Origin: Methylobacterium sp. J-088
GTDB lineage: Bacteria; Pseudomonadota; Alphaproteobacteria; Rhizobiales; Beijerinckiaceae
Length of the DNA: 64,000 nt
NCBI RefSeq assembly: GCF_022829295.1
Contig: NZ_JAKSYH010000263.1
Location: 124,001 to 188,000, forward strand
Reading direction: 5' to 3'
Positions within the stretch are counted from its first letter, which is position 1. Every line of letters begins with the position of its first letter. Below the pieces are notes generated by a model. It ran no database searches, was not told where the DNA came from, and saw only the letters and a list, made by a program, of their open reading frames with translations. The translations under genes and the position numbers were made by a program. Positions 1 to 9,600 of the stretch are shown here, piece after piece.

Positions 1-114
1 TCACCCTGTCGAAGGCCTTCATCCTGTTCCGGTGAGCGACCGCCGCACGTGGTTGTGGGTGTCGTCCTGGGTCGCTAGGCTCCCGGCGACTTGCGGTGCC
101 GGGATCCCTGCGTG

Positions 115-1032
115 GTGATCGACAAGCTGGACTTCCTGCTCGCGCTCGCCCGCGAGCAGCATTTCGGACACGCCGCCGAGGCCTGCGGGGTGACCCAGCA
201 GACCCTCTCGGCCGGCGTGAAACAGTTGGAGAACCGCTTCGGCGTGCAACTCGTGCTGCGCGGCTCGCGCTTCCAGGGCTTCACCCCCGAAGGGGAGCGG
301 GTGCTGGAATGGGCGCGGCGGATCGTGGCCGATGCCCGCGCGATGCACGAGGAGGTCACCGGCCTGCGCCGGGGCCTGACCGGGCATCTGCGCATCGCGT
401 CGATCCCCACCGCCCTGCCGATGATCGCGCATCTCACCACACCCTACCGGGAGCGGCACCCGGACGTGCGGCTGACGGTCGAGTCGGCGACCTCGACCGA
501 CATCTTCTCGCTGATCGAGAATCTAGAGGCGGATGCCGGACTGACCTATCTCGACAACGAACCCCTCGGGCGGGTGATCTCCGTCCCGCTCTACCGGGAG
601 CGCTACCGTCTCGTGACGGCGATCGGCGGTCCCTTCGACCAGCGGGCGAGCGTCACCTGGGCCGAGACCGGCAGCCTGCCGCTCTGCTTGCTCACCCCCA
701 ACATGCAAAACCGGCGGATCATCGACCAGCAGATCCGGGAATCGGGGGCCGATCCGGCCGCGACCCTGGAGTCGAACTCGATGATCGTCTTGCTGACCCA
801 TGTGCGCACGCTGCGCTGGGCCTCGATCATGCCGGAGATCCTGGTGGATGCTCTCGGACCTATCGAGGGCGTACGGGCCATCCCGATCACCGCACCGGAT
901 CTGGTGCACACGATCGGCCTCGTCGCCCCGCGCCGCGAGCCGTCCACCCCGATGGTCACCGCCCTCGTTGCCATCGCCCGGTCGCTCGCCCGCACGCTCG
1001 ATCCGGGGGTATCGGACGCGTCATCCGCCTGA
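115..1032 (+). CDS. LysR-family transcriptional regulator
   Basis: DNA-binding regulator of the LysR family, about 305 residues. The N-terminal winged helix is clear (residues about 1-60, with the helix-turn-helix around HFGHAAEACGVTQQTLS), followed by a substrate-binding domain (about 88-290, starting near GHLRIASIPTALP). The frame is open from a TTG at 91, but the family's usual start (IDKL-FLLALA) fits the GTG at 115, with another GTG at 112. The left neighbour lies outside the window, so the target is unknown. LysR proteins with this N-terminus are often found beside NAD-dependent formate dehydrogenase genes in this group, but that is recollection and cannot be tested here. Confidence 0.88.
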   Translation: MIDKLDFLLALAREQHFGHAAEACGVTQQTLSAGVKQLENRFGVQLVLRGSRFQGFTPEGERVLEWARRIVADARAMHEEVTGLRRGLTGHLRIASIPTALPMIAHLTTPYRERHPDVRLTVESATSTDIFSLIENLEADAGLTYLDNEPLGRVISVPLYRERYRLVTAIGGPFDQRASVTWAETGSLPLCLLTPNMQNRRIIDQQIRESGADPAATLESNSMIVLLTHVRTLRWASIMPEILVDALGPIEGVRAIPITAPDLVHTIGLVAPRREPSTPMVTALVAIARSLARTLDPGVSDASSA

Positions 1033-1073
1033 TCGCTGGACGCGTCGTGGGCATCGTTACGACAGGGCCGACG

Positions 1074-1103
1074 AAAAAAGCCGCCCCGTCTCCCGAGCGG
1101 CTT
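1074..1103 (-). terminator. Rho-independent terminator of rpmG
   Basis: On the minus strand a perfect 7-bp stem (AAGCCGC/GCGGCTT, 1078-1084 with 1097-1103) closes a 12-nt loop and runs into a T tract. It lies about 30 nt past the rpmG stop, so it should end rpmG transcription. It also lies just past the end of the convergent LysR gene. Confidence 0.82.
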
Positions 1104-1132
1104 CATAACAACCGGGGCTGGTGCCCGTCGGC

Positions 1133-1300
1133 TTACTTGATCTTGGTTTCCTTGAACTCGACGTGCTTGCGCGCGACCGGGTCGTACTTGCGCATCGACA
1201 GCTTCTCGGTCTGCGTCCGGGAGTTCTTCTTCGTGACGTAGAAGTAGCCCGTGTCGGCGGTCGACATGAGCTTGATCTTGACGGTGACGGCCTTGGCCAT
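1133..1300 (-). CDS. rpmG: 50S ribosomal protein L33
   Basis: Small basic protein of the large ribosomal subunit, 55 residues, the usual length for bacterial L33. The sequence MAKAVTVKIKLMSTADTGYF, then TKKNSRT and the C-terminal RKHVEFKETKIK are typical. It lacks the paired CxxC motifs, so it is the zinc-independent form. The open frame extends upstream to 1348, but the family start is the ATG at 1300. It lies downstream of the minus-strand MFS gene and is followed by its own terminator, so it is probably a separate transcription unit. Confidence 0.96.
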   Translation of the reverse strand: MAKAVTVKIKLMSTADTGYFYVTKKNSRTQTEKLSMRKYDPVARKHVEFKETKIK

Positions 1301-1406
1301 GGCGCGGCGCTCCTGCAGGGTGCGGCATTCCGCGTGAGCGAAACGCAAATGGCCGGGAGGACCCGGCCGAATACGGGCGGGTGAATGCCCGATCGCGCCG
1401 TTCAGG

Positions 1407-2591
1407 TCAAGAGTGGACGCGCCGACGCTCCGTCACGGCGAGGGCGCCTGCAAAGGCCAGGAACAGGGCCAGCAGCGCCAGCGCGAAGCCGTGCGGCGGT
1501 ATGAGGTCGAGCCCGCCGCCGATCACCGGCGGCCCCAACATCAGCCCGACATTGTACAGCACCACGAAGGCCGCGTTGGCGCCGGCGAGATCGTTTGCCG
1601 GCGTGCGGTCACCCAGCATGGCGAGCCCGACCGTGTAGAGCGTGCCGGCGATGCCGCCCCAGACCAGGAGCAGCAGGCCGAACGCCACGGGGTTCCCGGC
1701 CGTCAACGGGATGAGCGCCGAGCCGGCGGCGCCCGCGAGACCTGCGCCGAGCAGCACCGCACCGCGGTTGAACCGGTCGGCGAGCCAACCGAACGGAATC
1801 TGGAACACCACATTGCCGAGCGCGATCAGGCTGACGAGCCCGGCCGCGCCTTGTGCGTCATAGCCGATGCGCAGGCCGTAGAGGGGCAGGATCGCGAAGA
1901 TACCGGTCTCGACCGCTCCGTACGCGAGGGCAGCCGCGAGCGCGCCGGGGGCGAGGCGCAGGTAGCTGAAGATGCTCCGGCCCGAACCTGGCTCGATCGT
2001 CGGCGACAGCCCGCGGGCGAGCAGGATGGGTAGGCCGCCGGCCAGCATGAGGGCGGCCCCGGTCGCGTAGGGGGCCAGGCCCTCGGTGCCGACAAGCGCC
2101 AGCAGGAGCGGGCCGACCGCGAAGCCCGCCGCCAGGACGGTGGCGTAGATGCCCATCACGAGGCCCCGGCGTTCCGGCGGGGCAGCGGCGTTGATCCAGT
2201 ACTCGGAGAGTACGAACAGGGCGCCGAGCATCATCGAGAAGACGAGGCGCAGGGGGAACCAGAGCGCGATACCCGGCAGGATCGGGAACAAAGTGAGGCT
2301 GGCCGCTCCGACGATCAGCGCCAAGCCGAGCAGCGGGGCGACCCCGATCCGCGTGGCCAGCCGCGGGACGAACGGCACCGTACAGATGCTGGCGATGCCC
2401 GCCACCGCGGTGTTGATCCCGATCAGCGTGCTCGACGCGCCCCGTCGCTCCAATTCGATCGACAGGAGCGGGATCGACAGGCTCAGACCGATGCCCACGA
2501 CGGTGACGCAGGTGACGGCCGCCGCGATGGCCGCCACATCCTCCGAGCTGATTCCGCGCCGTCCCGCGTTCTCCACGTCCTTTTGGTTCAC
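1407..2591 (-). CDS. MFS transporter
   Basis: Integral inner-membrane carrier of the major facilitator superfamily, 394 residues with about 12 hydrophobic helices spread over the whole length. The N-terminal half contains the loop VPRLATRIG after TM2 and PPERRGLVMGIY in the middle region, as in drug or sugar exporters. Substrate is unknown. The start is a GTG that overlaps the stop of the upstream NUDIX gene (GTGA), so the two are translationally coupled. It ends the rnr-DUF983-NUDIX-MFS run on the minus strand. Confidence 0.9.
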   Translation of the reverse strand: MNQKDVENAGRRGISSEDVAAIAAAVTCVTVVGIGLSLSIPLLSIELERRGASSTLIGINTAVAGIASICTVPFVPRLATRIGVAPLLGLALIVGAASLTLFPILPGIALWFPLRLVFSMMLGALFVLSEYWINAAAPPERRGLVMGIYATVLAAGFAVGPLLLALVGTEGLAPYATGAALMLAGGLPILLARGLSPTIEPGSGRSIFSYLRLAPGALAAALAYGAVETGIFAILPLYGLRIGYDAQGAAGLVSLIALGNVVFQIPFGWLADRFNRGAVLLGAGLAGAAGSALIPLTAGNPVAFGLLLLVWGGIAGTLYTVGLAMLGDRTPANDLAGANAAFVVLYNVGLMLGPPVIGGGLDLIPPHGFALALLALFLAFAGALAVTERRRVHS

Positions 2592-3331
2592 AAGGCTACC
2601 CGTTCGCGCCGGCCGTAGCGCTCGTAATGGAACGGGATCATCCGGTGTGGGGCGAAATCGGCGGCGATCTGAGCTTCCAGATCGTCCAGGATGGCGCGGG
2701 TGATGTACGGCAGGTCGAGCTTGCGGGCCGCCTCAAGGCGGACCCAGGCGAGTTCGGTGAACTCCGCGTCGGCCTGAACCCGGCCCGGCTCCTCTGCCGC
2801 AACCATCCGATGATCGACCGCGAAAAAGCGCGTGTCGAACCGGCGTACGCGCTTCGGCGGCGTGATCGCCCGGGCCACGAGGTGCAGCGCCTCGAGATCC
2901 GGCAGGACGCCGTGCCGGGCAAACCCCTCCCAGCCCGCGGGCGTCTCCTCCGGCGCGCCGTGCTCGGTCGTGCCGAGCAGCAGGCCGGTCTCCTCGTAGG
3001 TCTCGCGGATTGCGGCGAGCGCGAGCGCCCGGCCGAGATGATGGGGTGGCCGGGAGACCTGCCGGGTCAGCGCCGCTTCGGCGTAGTCGGGCAGGGCGCC
3101 GGCCACCGGCATGTGACGGTCGCCGAGCTCGATCCGGCCGCCCGGGAAAACGAACTTGCCCGGCATGAAGGCGAGGTTGGGGTTGCGCCGGCCCATCAGG
3201 ACCTTCGGGCCGCCCCGTCCCCGCCGGTCGATCACGATCATGGTGGCGGCGTCCCGCGGGCGCAGGCGCGCCGCGGCAGGCTTCCTCTCAGAGGCGGTGG
3301 CGATCTGGGGCTCCTGCTGCGGCAGCGGCAA
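2588..3331 (-). CDS. NUDIX hydrolase
   Basis: NUDIX-fold pyrophosphohydrolase, about 247 residues. The Nudix box is visible as AAIRETYEETGLLL, preceded by the FPGGRIE strand typical of the fold. The substrate (a nucleotide or CoA derivative) cannot be told. The open frame extends to 3490, but the residues beyond 3331 look non-homologous. A TTG at 3331 has a strong ribosome-binding site (GGAGGAG at about 3339-3345) and is the best start. With this start the gene overlaps the end of the DUF983 gene by 44 nt, and its stop overlaps the MFS start. Confidence 0.88.
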   Translation of the reverse strand: MPLPQQEPQIATASERKPAAARLRPRDAATMIVIDRRGRGGPKVLMGRRNPNLAFMPGKFVFPGGRIELGDRHMPVAGALPDYAEAALTRQVSRPPHHLGRALALAAIRETYEETGLLLGTTEHGAPEETPAGWEGFARHGVLPDLEALHLVARAITPPKRVRRFDTRFFAVDHRMVAAEEPGRVQADAEFTELAWVRLEAARKLDLPYITRAILDDLEAQIAADFAPHRMIPFHYERYGRRERVAL

Positions 3332-3752
3332 GGCGTGTCTCCTCCGACCCCGGGGTGGGGCGGCTCCGCGGTAGCGTGGCGAAGCCGTCCATGCCAAGGG
3401 CGTATTGCAGCCCGACGACGGCACCCTTGACCGGTTGGAGCAATATGAGCGCGAACAGGAGCGTGAAGGCCGGCCAGACTCCCATCTCAACCCAGAGGGG
3501 AACCTCGTAGGCGCTCTCCGTCTCCAGGATCAGGTAGCCCACGATGTGGGCGACAATGAAGATCACCACGTAGGGTGGCAGATCGTCCGCCCGGTGGTGG
3601 TGCAACTCCAGGCCGCACGCATCGCATTCGGGCCGCACCTTGAGGAAGCGGCCGAAGATCCGCCCCTGGCCGCAATGCGGGCAGCGGCCGATGAAGCCTC
3701 GGGCCATCGCGGGTACGAGACGGGTGCGCAGGGGAATCGCGTCGGCGGCCAT
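3288..3752 (-). CDS. DUF983 family zinc-ribbon membrane protein
   Basis: 154-residue protein with a zinc-ribbon-like N-terminus (CPHCGQG, then CDACGL about 18 residues later) followed by two hydrophobic segments (PPYVVIFIVAHIVGYLIL and PAFTLLFALILLQP). This architecture matches DUF983, a small inner-membrane family of unknown function that in Rhizobiales commonly sits between rnr and a NUDIX gene, as here. The C-terminal Ala/Pro-rich tail is where the downstream NUDIX gene overlaps in another frame. Confidence 0.87.
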   Translation of the reverse strand: MAADAIPLRTRLVPAMARGFIGRCPHCGQGRIFGRFLKVRPECDACGLELHHHRADDLPPYVVIFIVAHIVGYLILETESAYEVPLWVEMGVWPAFTLLFALILLQPVKGAVVGLQYALGMDGFATLPRSRPTPGSEETRLAAAAAGAPDRHRL

Positions 3753-3775
3753 GTCCAGGGTCTACAACGGCCCGG

Positions 3776-6151
3776 TCAGCGGCGCGAGCCGCGATGGCGC
3801 GTCCCAGTGTTGCGGATGCCGGCGGGACGGCCGGGCGGGGCCGCCTTGAACGGCCGGCCACCGGGCGCCTTGCCCGGGCCGGGCTTGCGGGCGCCGGAAC
3901 GGGACCGGCCCTCGCTGAGCAATTCGAAGCGCAGCGCCCCGGCCACCGGTGCCGCCTCCACGAGCCGCACCTCGACCCGGTCGCCCAGGCGGAACGTCTC
4001 CCCGGTCCGCTCGCCCACCAGGGCGTGACGGCCCTCCTCGTGGCGGAAATAATCGGCGCCGAGCTGCGAGACCGGCACGAAGCCGTCCGCCCCGGTCCCG
4101 TCGAGCTTGATGAACAGCCCGGCCCGAGTCACGCCGGCGATCTGGCCCTCGAAGCTGGCCCCGATCTGGTCGGCGAGGTGGTGGGCGATCAGCCGGTCGA
4201 TGGTCTCGCGCTCGGCCGCCATGGCGCGGCGCTCGGCCGCCGAGATCTGCTCGCCGATCTGCGCCAGCTCGCCGAGTGAGACCGTACTCCCGAGCCCATC
4301 TGTGCCGAGCCGGCAGGCGGTGATCAGCGCCCGGTGGACGATCAAGTCGGCGTAGCGCCGGATCGGCGAGGTGAAATGCGCGTAGCGCCGCAGATTCAGG
4401 CCGAAATGCCCGAGATTCTCGGCGGCGTAGACGGCCTGGGCCTGGCTGCGCAGGATCACCTCGTTGAGGAAGACGCTGTGCTCGGTCTCGGCGACGGTCG
4501 CGAGGATCCGATTGAACAGGGCGGGCCGCAGCGCCCCTTCCCTGGGCAGCTTGATGCCCACCGAGGCCAGGACCTCACCGAGCGCCCGCATCTTTTCGAG
4601 CGCCGGCTCGTCGTGGACGCGATAGATCAGCGGCTGTTTCGCCTGCTCCAGGGTCTCGGCTGCGGCGACGTTCGCCTGGATCATGAACTCTTCGATCAGC
4701 CGATGCGCGTCGAGCCGTTCCGGCACGATCACCCGATCGACCGCGCCGTCCGGGGACAGAAGGACCTTACGCTCGGGCAGATCGAGGGCGAGTGGGCCTC
4801 GGCGGTCTCGGGCCGCGCGCAGGGCCGCGTAGGCCGCCCAGAGGGGGCGCAACGCGGTCTCCAGCAGGGGGGCGGTGGCGGCGTCCGGCTGCCCGTCGAT
4901 CGCGGCCTGCGCTTGCGCATAGGCGAGCTTGGCGCGGGATCGCATCATCACCCGATGGAAGCCGTGGCGGCGCTTCTCGCCATCGGCGGCGATGACCATG
5001 CGCACGGCGAGCGCCGGCCGGTCCTCGCCCTCGCGCAACGAGCAGAGGTCGTTGGAGATGCGCTCCGGCAGCATCGGTACGACCCGGTCGGGGAAGTAGA
5101 CCGAATTGCCGCGCTCCAGCGCCTCCCGGTCGAGGCTCGATCCGGCGCGGACATAGGCCGCTACATCCGCGATGGCGACGGTGAGGATGAAGCCGCCCGG
5201 GTTGGCCGGGTCGGGATCGGCTTCGGCCATGACGGCATCGTCGTGGTCCTTGGCGTCTGGCGGGTCGATGGTCAGGAGCGGCCGGTCGCGCCAGTCCTCT
5301 CGGCCATTCAACGTCGCGGGTTCTGCGGCATCCGCCTCGGCCAGGGTCGAATCCGCAAAAACGTGCGGGATGTTGTGGAGGTGCAGCGCGATCAAGCTCA
5401 CCGCCTTCTCGGAGCCGAGCGAGCCCAGCCGCTCACGCACGCGCCCCTTGGGAAGGCCGAACCGGGTCTCGCGCTCCAGGGAGACGCTGACGAGGTCGCC
5501 GTCGCGGGCCTGCCCCTCCTCGCCCGGCGGGATCAGGATCTCGCGGCCCTGCGAGCGCTTCTCCACCGGCACGATCCGGCCGCCCTGCGCGCCGGCGCGG
5601 TAGACGCCGATGATCTCGGCCTTGTTCTTCCCGATGACCTTGATGACCCGGCCCGTGTAGCCGCCCTCGGGGTCGCGTTCGACCCGGATCAGAGCGCGGT
5701 CGCCGATGCCGGACGCCGGCCGAGTGCCCTTGCGCGGGCCGCGCGGCTGCATGAGCACGATGGCGGGCGGCTTGCCGGTGCCCGTCCACTCCACGGGGAC
5801 GGCCAGAAAATCACCATGGCGGTCGCGCGAGCGGATATCGGCCAGCACCACCGGCGGCAGGTGGCCCGCCGGGGCGAGACCGCCGCGCCCGCGGTCGAGG
5901 GCGCCATCCTCTTCGATCTCTTTCAGGATGCGCTTCAGCTCGATCTTGGCGGCCCCCTTGATGCCGAAGGCCTGGGCGATCTCGCGCTTGCCGACAGGCT
6001 CCTTCGACTCGGCCACGAAGGCGAGGATCTGCTCACGGGTGGGGATGGGCGGCGGAGCGGCGGGCTCGGCCCCCGGGGTGGTGGTGCGACGTGCCAAAAG
6101 GTGGTGCCGGCTGGTTCTCGGAAAACGAAGCCCAAGTGGGCTCAGGACCAA
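3776..6151 (-). CDS. rnr: Ribonuclease R
   Basis: Processive 3'-5' exoribonuclease of the RNB family, which degrades structured RNA in the cytoplasm. An N-terminal winged-helix segment (about residues 38-90) is followed by cold-shock-like domains, the RNB catalytic domain (from about 290, with TIDPPDAKDHDDAV providing the metal-binding aspartates near 295-306) and a C-terminal S1 domain ending in a basic tail (RSRSGARKPGPGK). The start is uncertain: the long form starts at a TTG at 6151, and a second TTG at 6097 (just before ARRTTTPG) would fit family starts. No topA gene lies immediately upstream. Confidence 0.93.
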   Translation of the reverse strand: MVLSPLGLRFPRTSRHHLLARRTTTPGAEPAAPPPIPTREQILAFVAESKEPVGKREIAQAFGIKGAAKIELKRILKEIEEDGALDRGRGGLAPAGHLPPVVLADIRSRDRHGDFLAVPVEWTGTGKPPAIVLMQPRGPRKGTRPASGIGDRALIRVERDPEGGYTGRVIKVIGKNKAEIIGVYRAGAQGGRIVPVEKRSQGREILIPPGEEGQARDGDLVSVSLERETRFGLPKGRVRERLGSLGSEKAVSLIALHLHNIPHVFADSTLAEADAAEPATLNGREDWRDRPLLTIDPPDAKDHDDAVMAEADPDPANPGGFILTVAIADVAAYVRAGSSLDREALERGNSVYFPDRVVPMLPERISNDLCSLREGEDRPALAVRMVIAADGEKRRHGFHRVMMRSRAKLAYAQAQAAIDGQPDAATAPLLETALRPLWAAYAALRAARDRRGPLALDLPERKVLLSPDGAVDRVIVPERLDAHRLIEEFMIQANVAAAETLEQAKQPLIYRVHDEPALEKMRALGEVLASVGIKLPREGALRPALFNRILATVAETEHSVFLNEVILRSQAQAVYAAENLGHFGLNLRRYAHFTSPIRRYADLIVHRALITACRLGTDGLGSTVSLGELAQIGEQISAAERRAMAAERETIDRLIAHHLADQIGASFEGQIAGVTRAGLFIKLDGTGADGFVPVSQLGADYFRHEEGRHALVGERTGETFRLGDRVEVRLVEAAPVAGALRFELLSEGRSRSGARKPGPGKAPGGRPFKAAPPGRPAGIRNTGTRHRGSRR

Positions 6152-6227
6152 TCCGGTCCCGACAATCCAAGATGGGTCCCCGGAGCGCCCACGGCAACGC
6201 CGGGCCGACTTTCCTCAACAGGCTGGA

Positions 6228-6566
6228 TCAACCGGTCGAGGCGATCTTGCGGATATTCTCGACCGCTTGATCCACGTCGAAGCCCGGGGACACGATCTCA
6301 GTCAGGCTGAACGGGCAGGCGCGCGGCAAAGTCAGGTTCACCTGCCCCTCTTGCGGCGCCAGTTCTGGCGTCTCGGCCGCTTGGATCGCCAACGTCCAAG
6401 CGCCATCCATGCGCAGGCTCGCCGGGTCGGGCGGATCGCCAGCGAGTGCCGCGAGCTTGGCGCGGCCTGCATCCCGGCAGGCGAGGCTTGTCGCATCGTC
6501 CGAGATCAGGGCTGCCTTGATCAGCTCGGCCAGGGCATCCCTGACCCGTTCCACGCTCGCGTTCAT
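6228..6566 (-). CDS. Hypothetical protein
   Basis: A 112-residue product beginning MNASVERVRDALAELIKAA, chosen over a longer frame (to 6683) that would overlap the start region of the divergent dehydrogenase gene. There is no signal peptide or membrane segment. The end (ACPFSLTEIVSPGF) faintly resembles the C-terminus of DUF29 proteins, but the N-terminal half does not, so no family is assigned. Codon use looks coding-like, but support is modest. Confidence 0.5.
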   Translation of the reverse strand: MNASVERVRDALAELIKAALISDDATSLACRDAGRAKLAALAGDPPDPASLRMDGAWTLAIQAAETPELAPQEGQVNLTLPRACPFSLTEIVSPGFDVDQAVENIRKIASTG

Positions 6567-6681
6567 GGGTATCCATTCCGAAGGGTCCGAAGGCGTGGCA
6601 AGCCGGATGCCATCCGGAAACAGGCCGGTGTGACAGAACCGCCGATCTTTCCTGGCGATCGGCGCGGTGTAGAAGGCAGGC

Positions 6682-9600
6682 ATGATCCCGGTCCTGACTC
6701 GCCGAACCGAGGCCGTGCCGCTCTACGCCGCGGCCTGTGCGGAGCTGCGGTTGCGCGGCTTCGAGGGCGACCTGTCGCTGTCGGACGCCGACCGCACCGT
6801 CTTCGCCACCGACAACTCGATCTACCAAGTGGAGCCGGGGGCCGTCGCTTTCCCGCGCTCCCGCGATGACCTTGTGCGCATCGCCAAGCTCCTCGACGAC
6901 CCGCGCTTCTCCGAGATCGTGATCCGGCCCCGCGGCGGGGCGACCGGCACCAATGGCCAATCTCTTGGCCACGGCCTCGTGGTCGACACCTCGCGGCACA
7001 TGAACCGCATCCTGGAGATCGACGTCGTCAACCGAAGCGTCCGGGTCGAGCCCGGGGTCGTGAAGGATCAGCTCAACCGGGAACTCGCCAAGCACGGCCT
7101 GTTCTTCGCGCCCGAGCTCTCCACCTCGAACCGCGCCACCCTCGGCGGGATGATCTCGACGGATGCCTGCGGGCAGGGCTCGTGCCTCTACGGCAAGACC
7201 CGGGATCACGTTCTGGCGCTGACCTGCGTGCTCACCGACGGCACGGTCTGGGCCGCCGAGCCCCTGGATGGAGAGGGCCTCAAAGCCGCCAAGGGACGCA
7301 ACGACCGGGTCGGTGAGATCCACCGTACCTTGGACGCCGTCGTCACCGCGTACGCGACCTTGATCGAGGAGCGCTTCCCCAAGCTCAACCGCTGCCTGAC
7401 CGGCTACGACCTTGCGCATCTGCGCGATGCCGCGGGTCGGTTCGACCTCAAGAGCGTACTCTGCGGTTCGGAGGGCACGCTAGCGCTGATCGCCGAGGCG
7501 CGGCTGAACGTTCTGCCGATCCCGAAGGCCGCGGTGCTGGTGGCGCTCTCCTACGTGGATTTCGATGCGGCGCTCCGCGACGCACAGGCGCTGCTGCCCT
7601 TCGGCGCGGCTTCCGTAGAGACCATCGATTCCACCGTGCTGGCGCTCGCCCGCAAGGACCCGATCTGGGCCGAGGTGCGGGCTTTCTTCCCCGAGGATCC
7701 GGCCGGGCGGCCAGTGGACGGAATCAACCTCGTGGAGTTCGTCGGCGACGACGAGGCCGGCGTGGAGGCCGCCCTCACGCGGCTCACCGACATGCTCGCG
7801 GTTGAGCGCGCCACCGACACCAAGCGCCTGGGCTTCGCCATCGCCCGGGGGGCGGCGATCGAGCGGCTCTGGACCATGCGCAAGAAGGCCGTGGGCCTGC
7901 TGGGCGCCGCCAAGGGCGATGCCCGGCCGATCCCCTTCGTGGAGGACACCGCCGTCCCGCCGGAGCGGCTCGCCGACTACATCGTGGAGTTCCGCGCACT
8001 CCTCGACGGCAAGGGGCTGCGCTACGGCATGTTCGGCCACGTCGATGCCGGCGTGCTCCACGTCCGGCCGGCCATAGACCTGAAGGATCCAGACCAGAAT
8101 GGCCTGATCCGCGAGGTGACCGAGGGCGTCGTCGCGCTCACCGCCAAGTATGGCGGCTTGCTCTGGGGCGAGCACGGCAAGGGATTTCGGTCCGAGTTCG
8201 TGCCGGAGACGTTCGGGCCTCTGATGCCGGCGCTGGAGGCGATCAAGCGGGCCTTCGATCCGGGCGACCGGATGAACCCGGGCAAGATCGCCTCGGCGCG
8301 GGGACAGAGCCTCACGCGGATCGACGGCGTGCCGCGCCGGGGCGAGCAGGACCGTACCATCCCGGCGCCGGTCCGGCAGGTTTTCGACGAGGCGCTCCAC
8401 TGCAACGGCAACGGCGCCTGCTTCTCCTTCGATGCCGACGAGGCGATGTGCCCATCCTGGAAAGCGACCCGAGAGCGCCGGCATTCGCCGAAGGGTCGCG
8501 CTTCTTTGATGCGCGAGTGGTTGCGACAGGCGACGGCGGACGGCCTCGATCCGAGCGCCGAGCTGGCGCGGCAGCATTCCGGCTGGTTCCGCGACGTGGC
8601 CGCCACCCTGTTGGGTGCCCTGAGGCCGCGGTCGGAGCGGCAAGATTTCTCGCACGCGGTCCAAGATTTCTCGCACGCGGTCAAGGAGGCGATGGATGGC
8701 TGCCTCGCCTGCAAATCCTGCACGGGGTCCTGTCCGATCAAGGTCGACGTACCGACCTTCCGGGCGAAGTTCCTGGCGCTCTATCACACACGCTACGCCC
8801 GGCCCCTGAAGGACCACCTCGTGGCGGCGCTGGAATCGCTGCTGCCGCTGGCCGCCAGGGCGCCGCGCTTGAGCAATGCCCTCCTGACCAACCCGATCGC
8901 ACGCCTGACCCTGGCCAAGGCCGGGTTGGTCGCGATCCCCAACCTGTCGCCGCTCGATCTCCGGACGCAGCTGGCCGGTCTCGGTGTCGCGGTCGCGAGC
9001 CCCGAAGCATTGGCGCGGCTGAGCCCGCACGAGCGCGCGACGGCGGTGCTGGTGGTGCAAGACGCCTTCACCAGCCATTTCGACGCGGACGTTGTTGCCG
9101 ACGCCTGCGCGCTGCTGATCGCCCTCGGCTTCCGGCCCTGGCTGATGCCCTACCGGCCGAACGGCAAGCCGCTGCACGTCCACGGCTTTCTAGCCCGGTT
9201 CGCCGCCGTCGCGCGCTCCAACGCCGCGATGCTGCGCGCCTTCGCCCAGCAGGGCGTGCCCTTGGTCGGCATCGATCCGTCGATGGCGCTGACCTACCGG
9301 TCCGAATACGTGCAGGTGCTGGGCGATGACCTGCCGAAGGTCCATCTCCTGCAGGAATGGCTGGCGACCCAGCTCGACCGGATCCCGTCGCGCCAGGGCG
9401 GTCGAACCATGCGGCTCCTGCCCCACTGCACCGAGCGCACCAACGCGCCGGGGGCGGTGCGCGACTGGCAGGCCGTGTTCGCGCATCTCGGGCTGCGGCT
9501 CGACGTGCCGGCGGCCGGCTGCTGCGGCATGGCCGGGACTTACGGGCACGAGGCCCGCCATCGCGCCACCTCGGAGACGATCTACGGCCTGAGCTGGGCC

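Noticed and set aside
1..114. Gene end or promoter at the left edge
   Set aside because: Too short to identify a coding region or a clear promoter.
4334..6310. Long open frame (658 codons) on the plus strand over the RNase R gene
   Set aside because: Arg/Gly/Asp-rich, no family features, and it lies fully antisense to a clear rnr with intact catalytic motifs.
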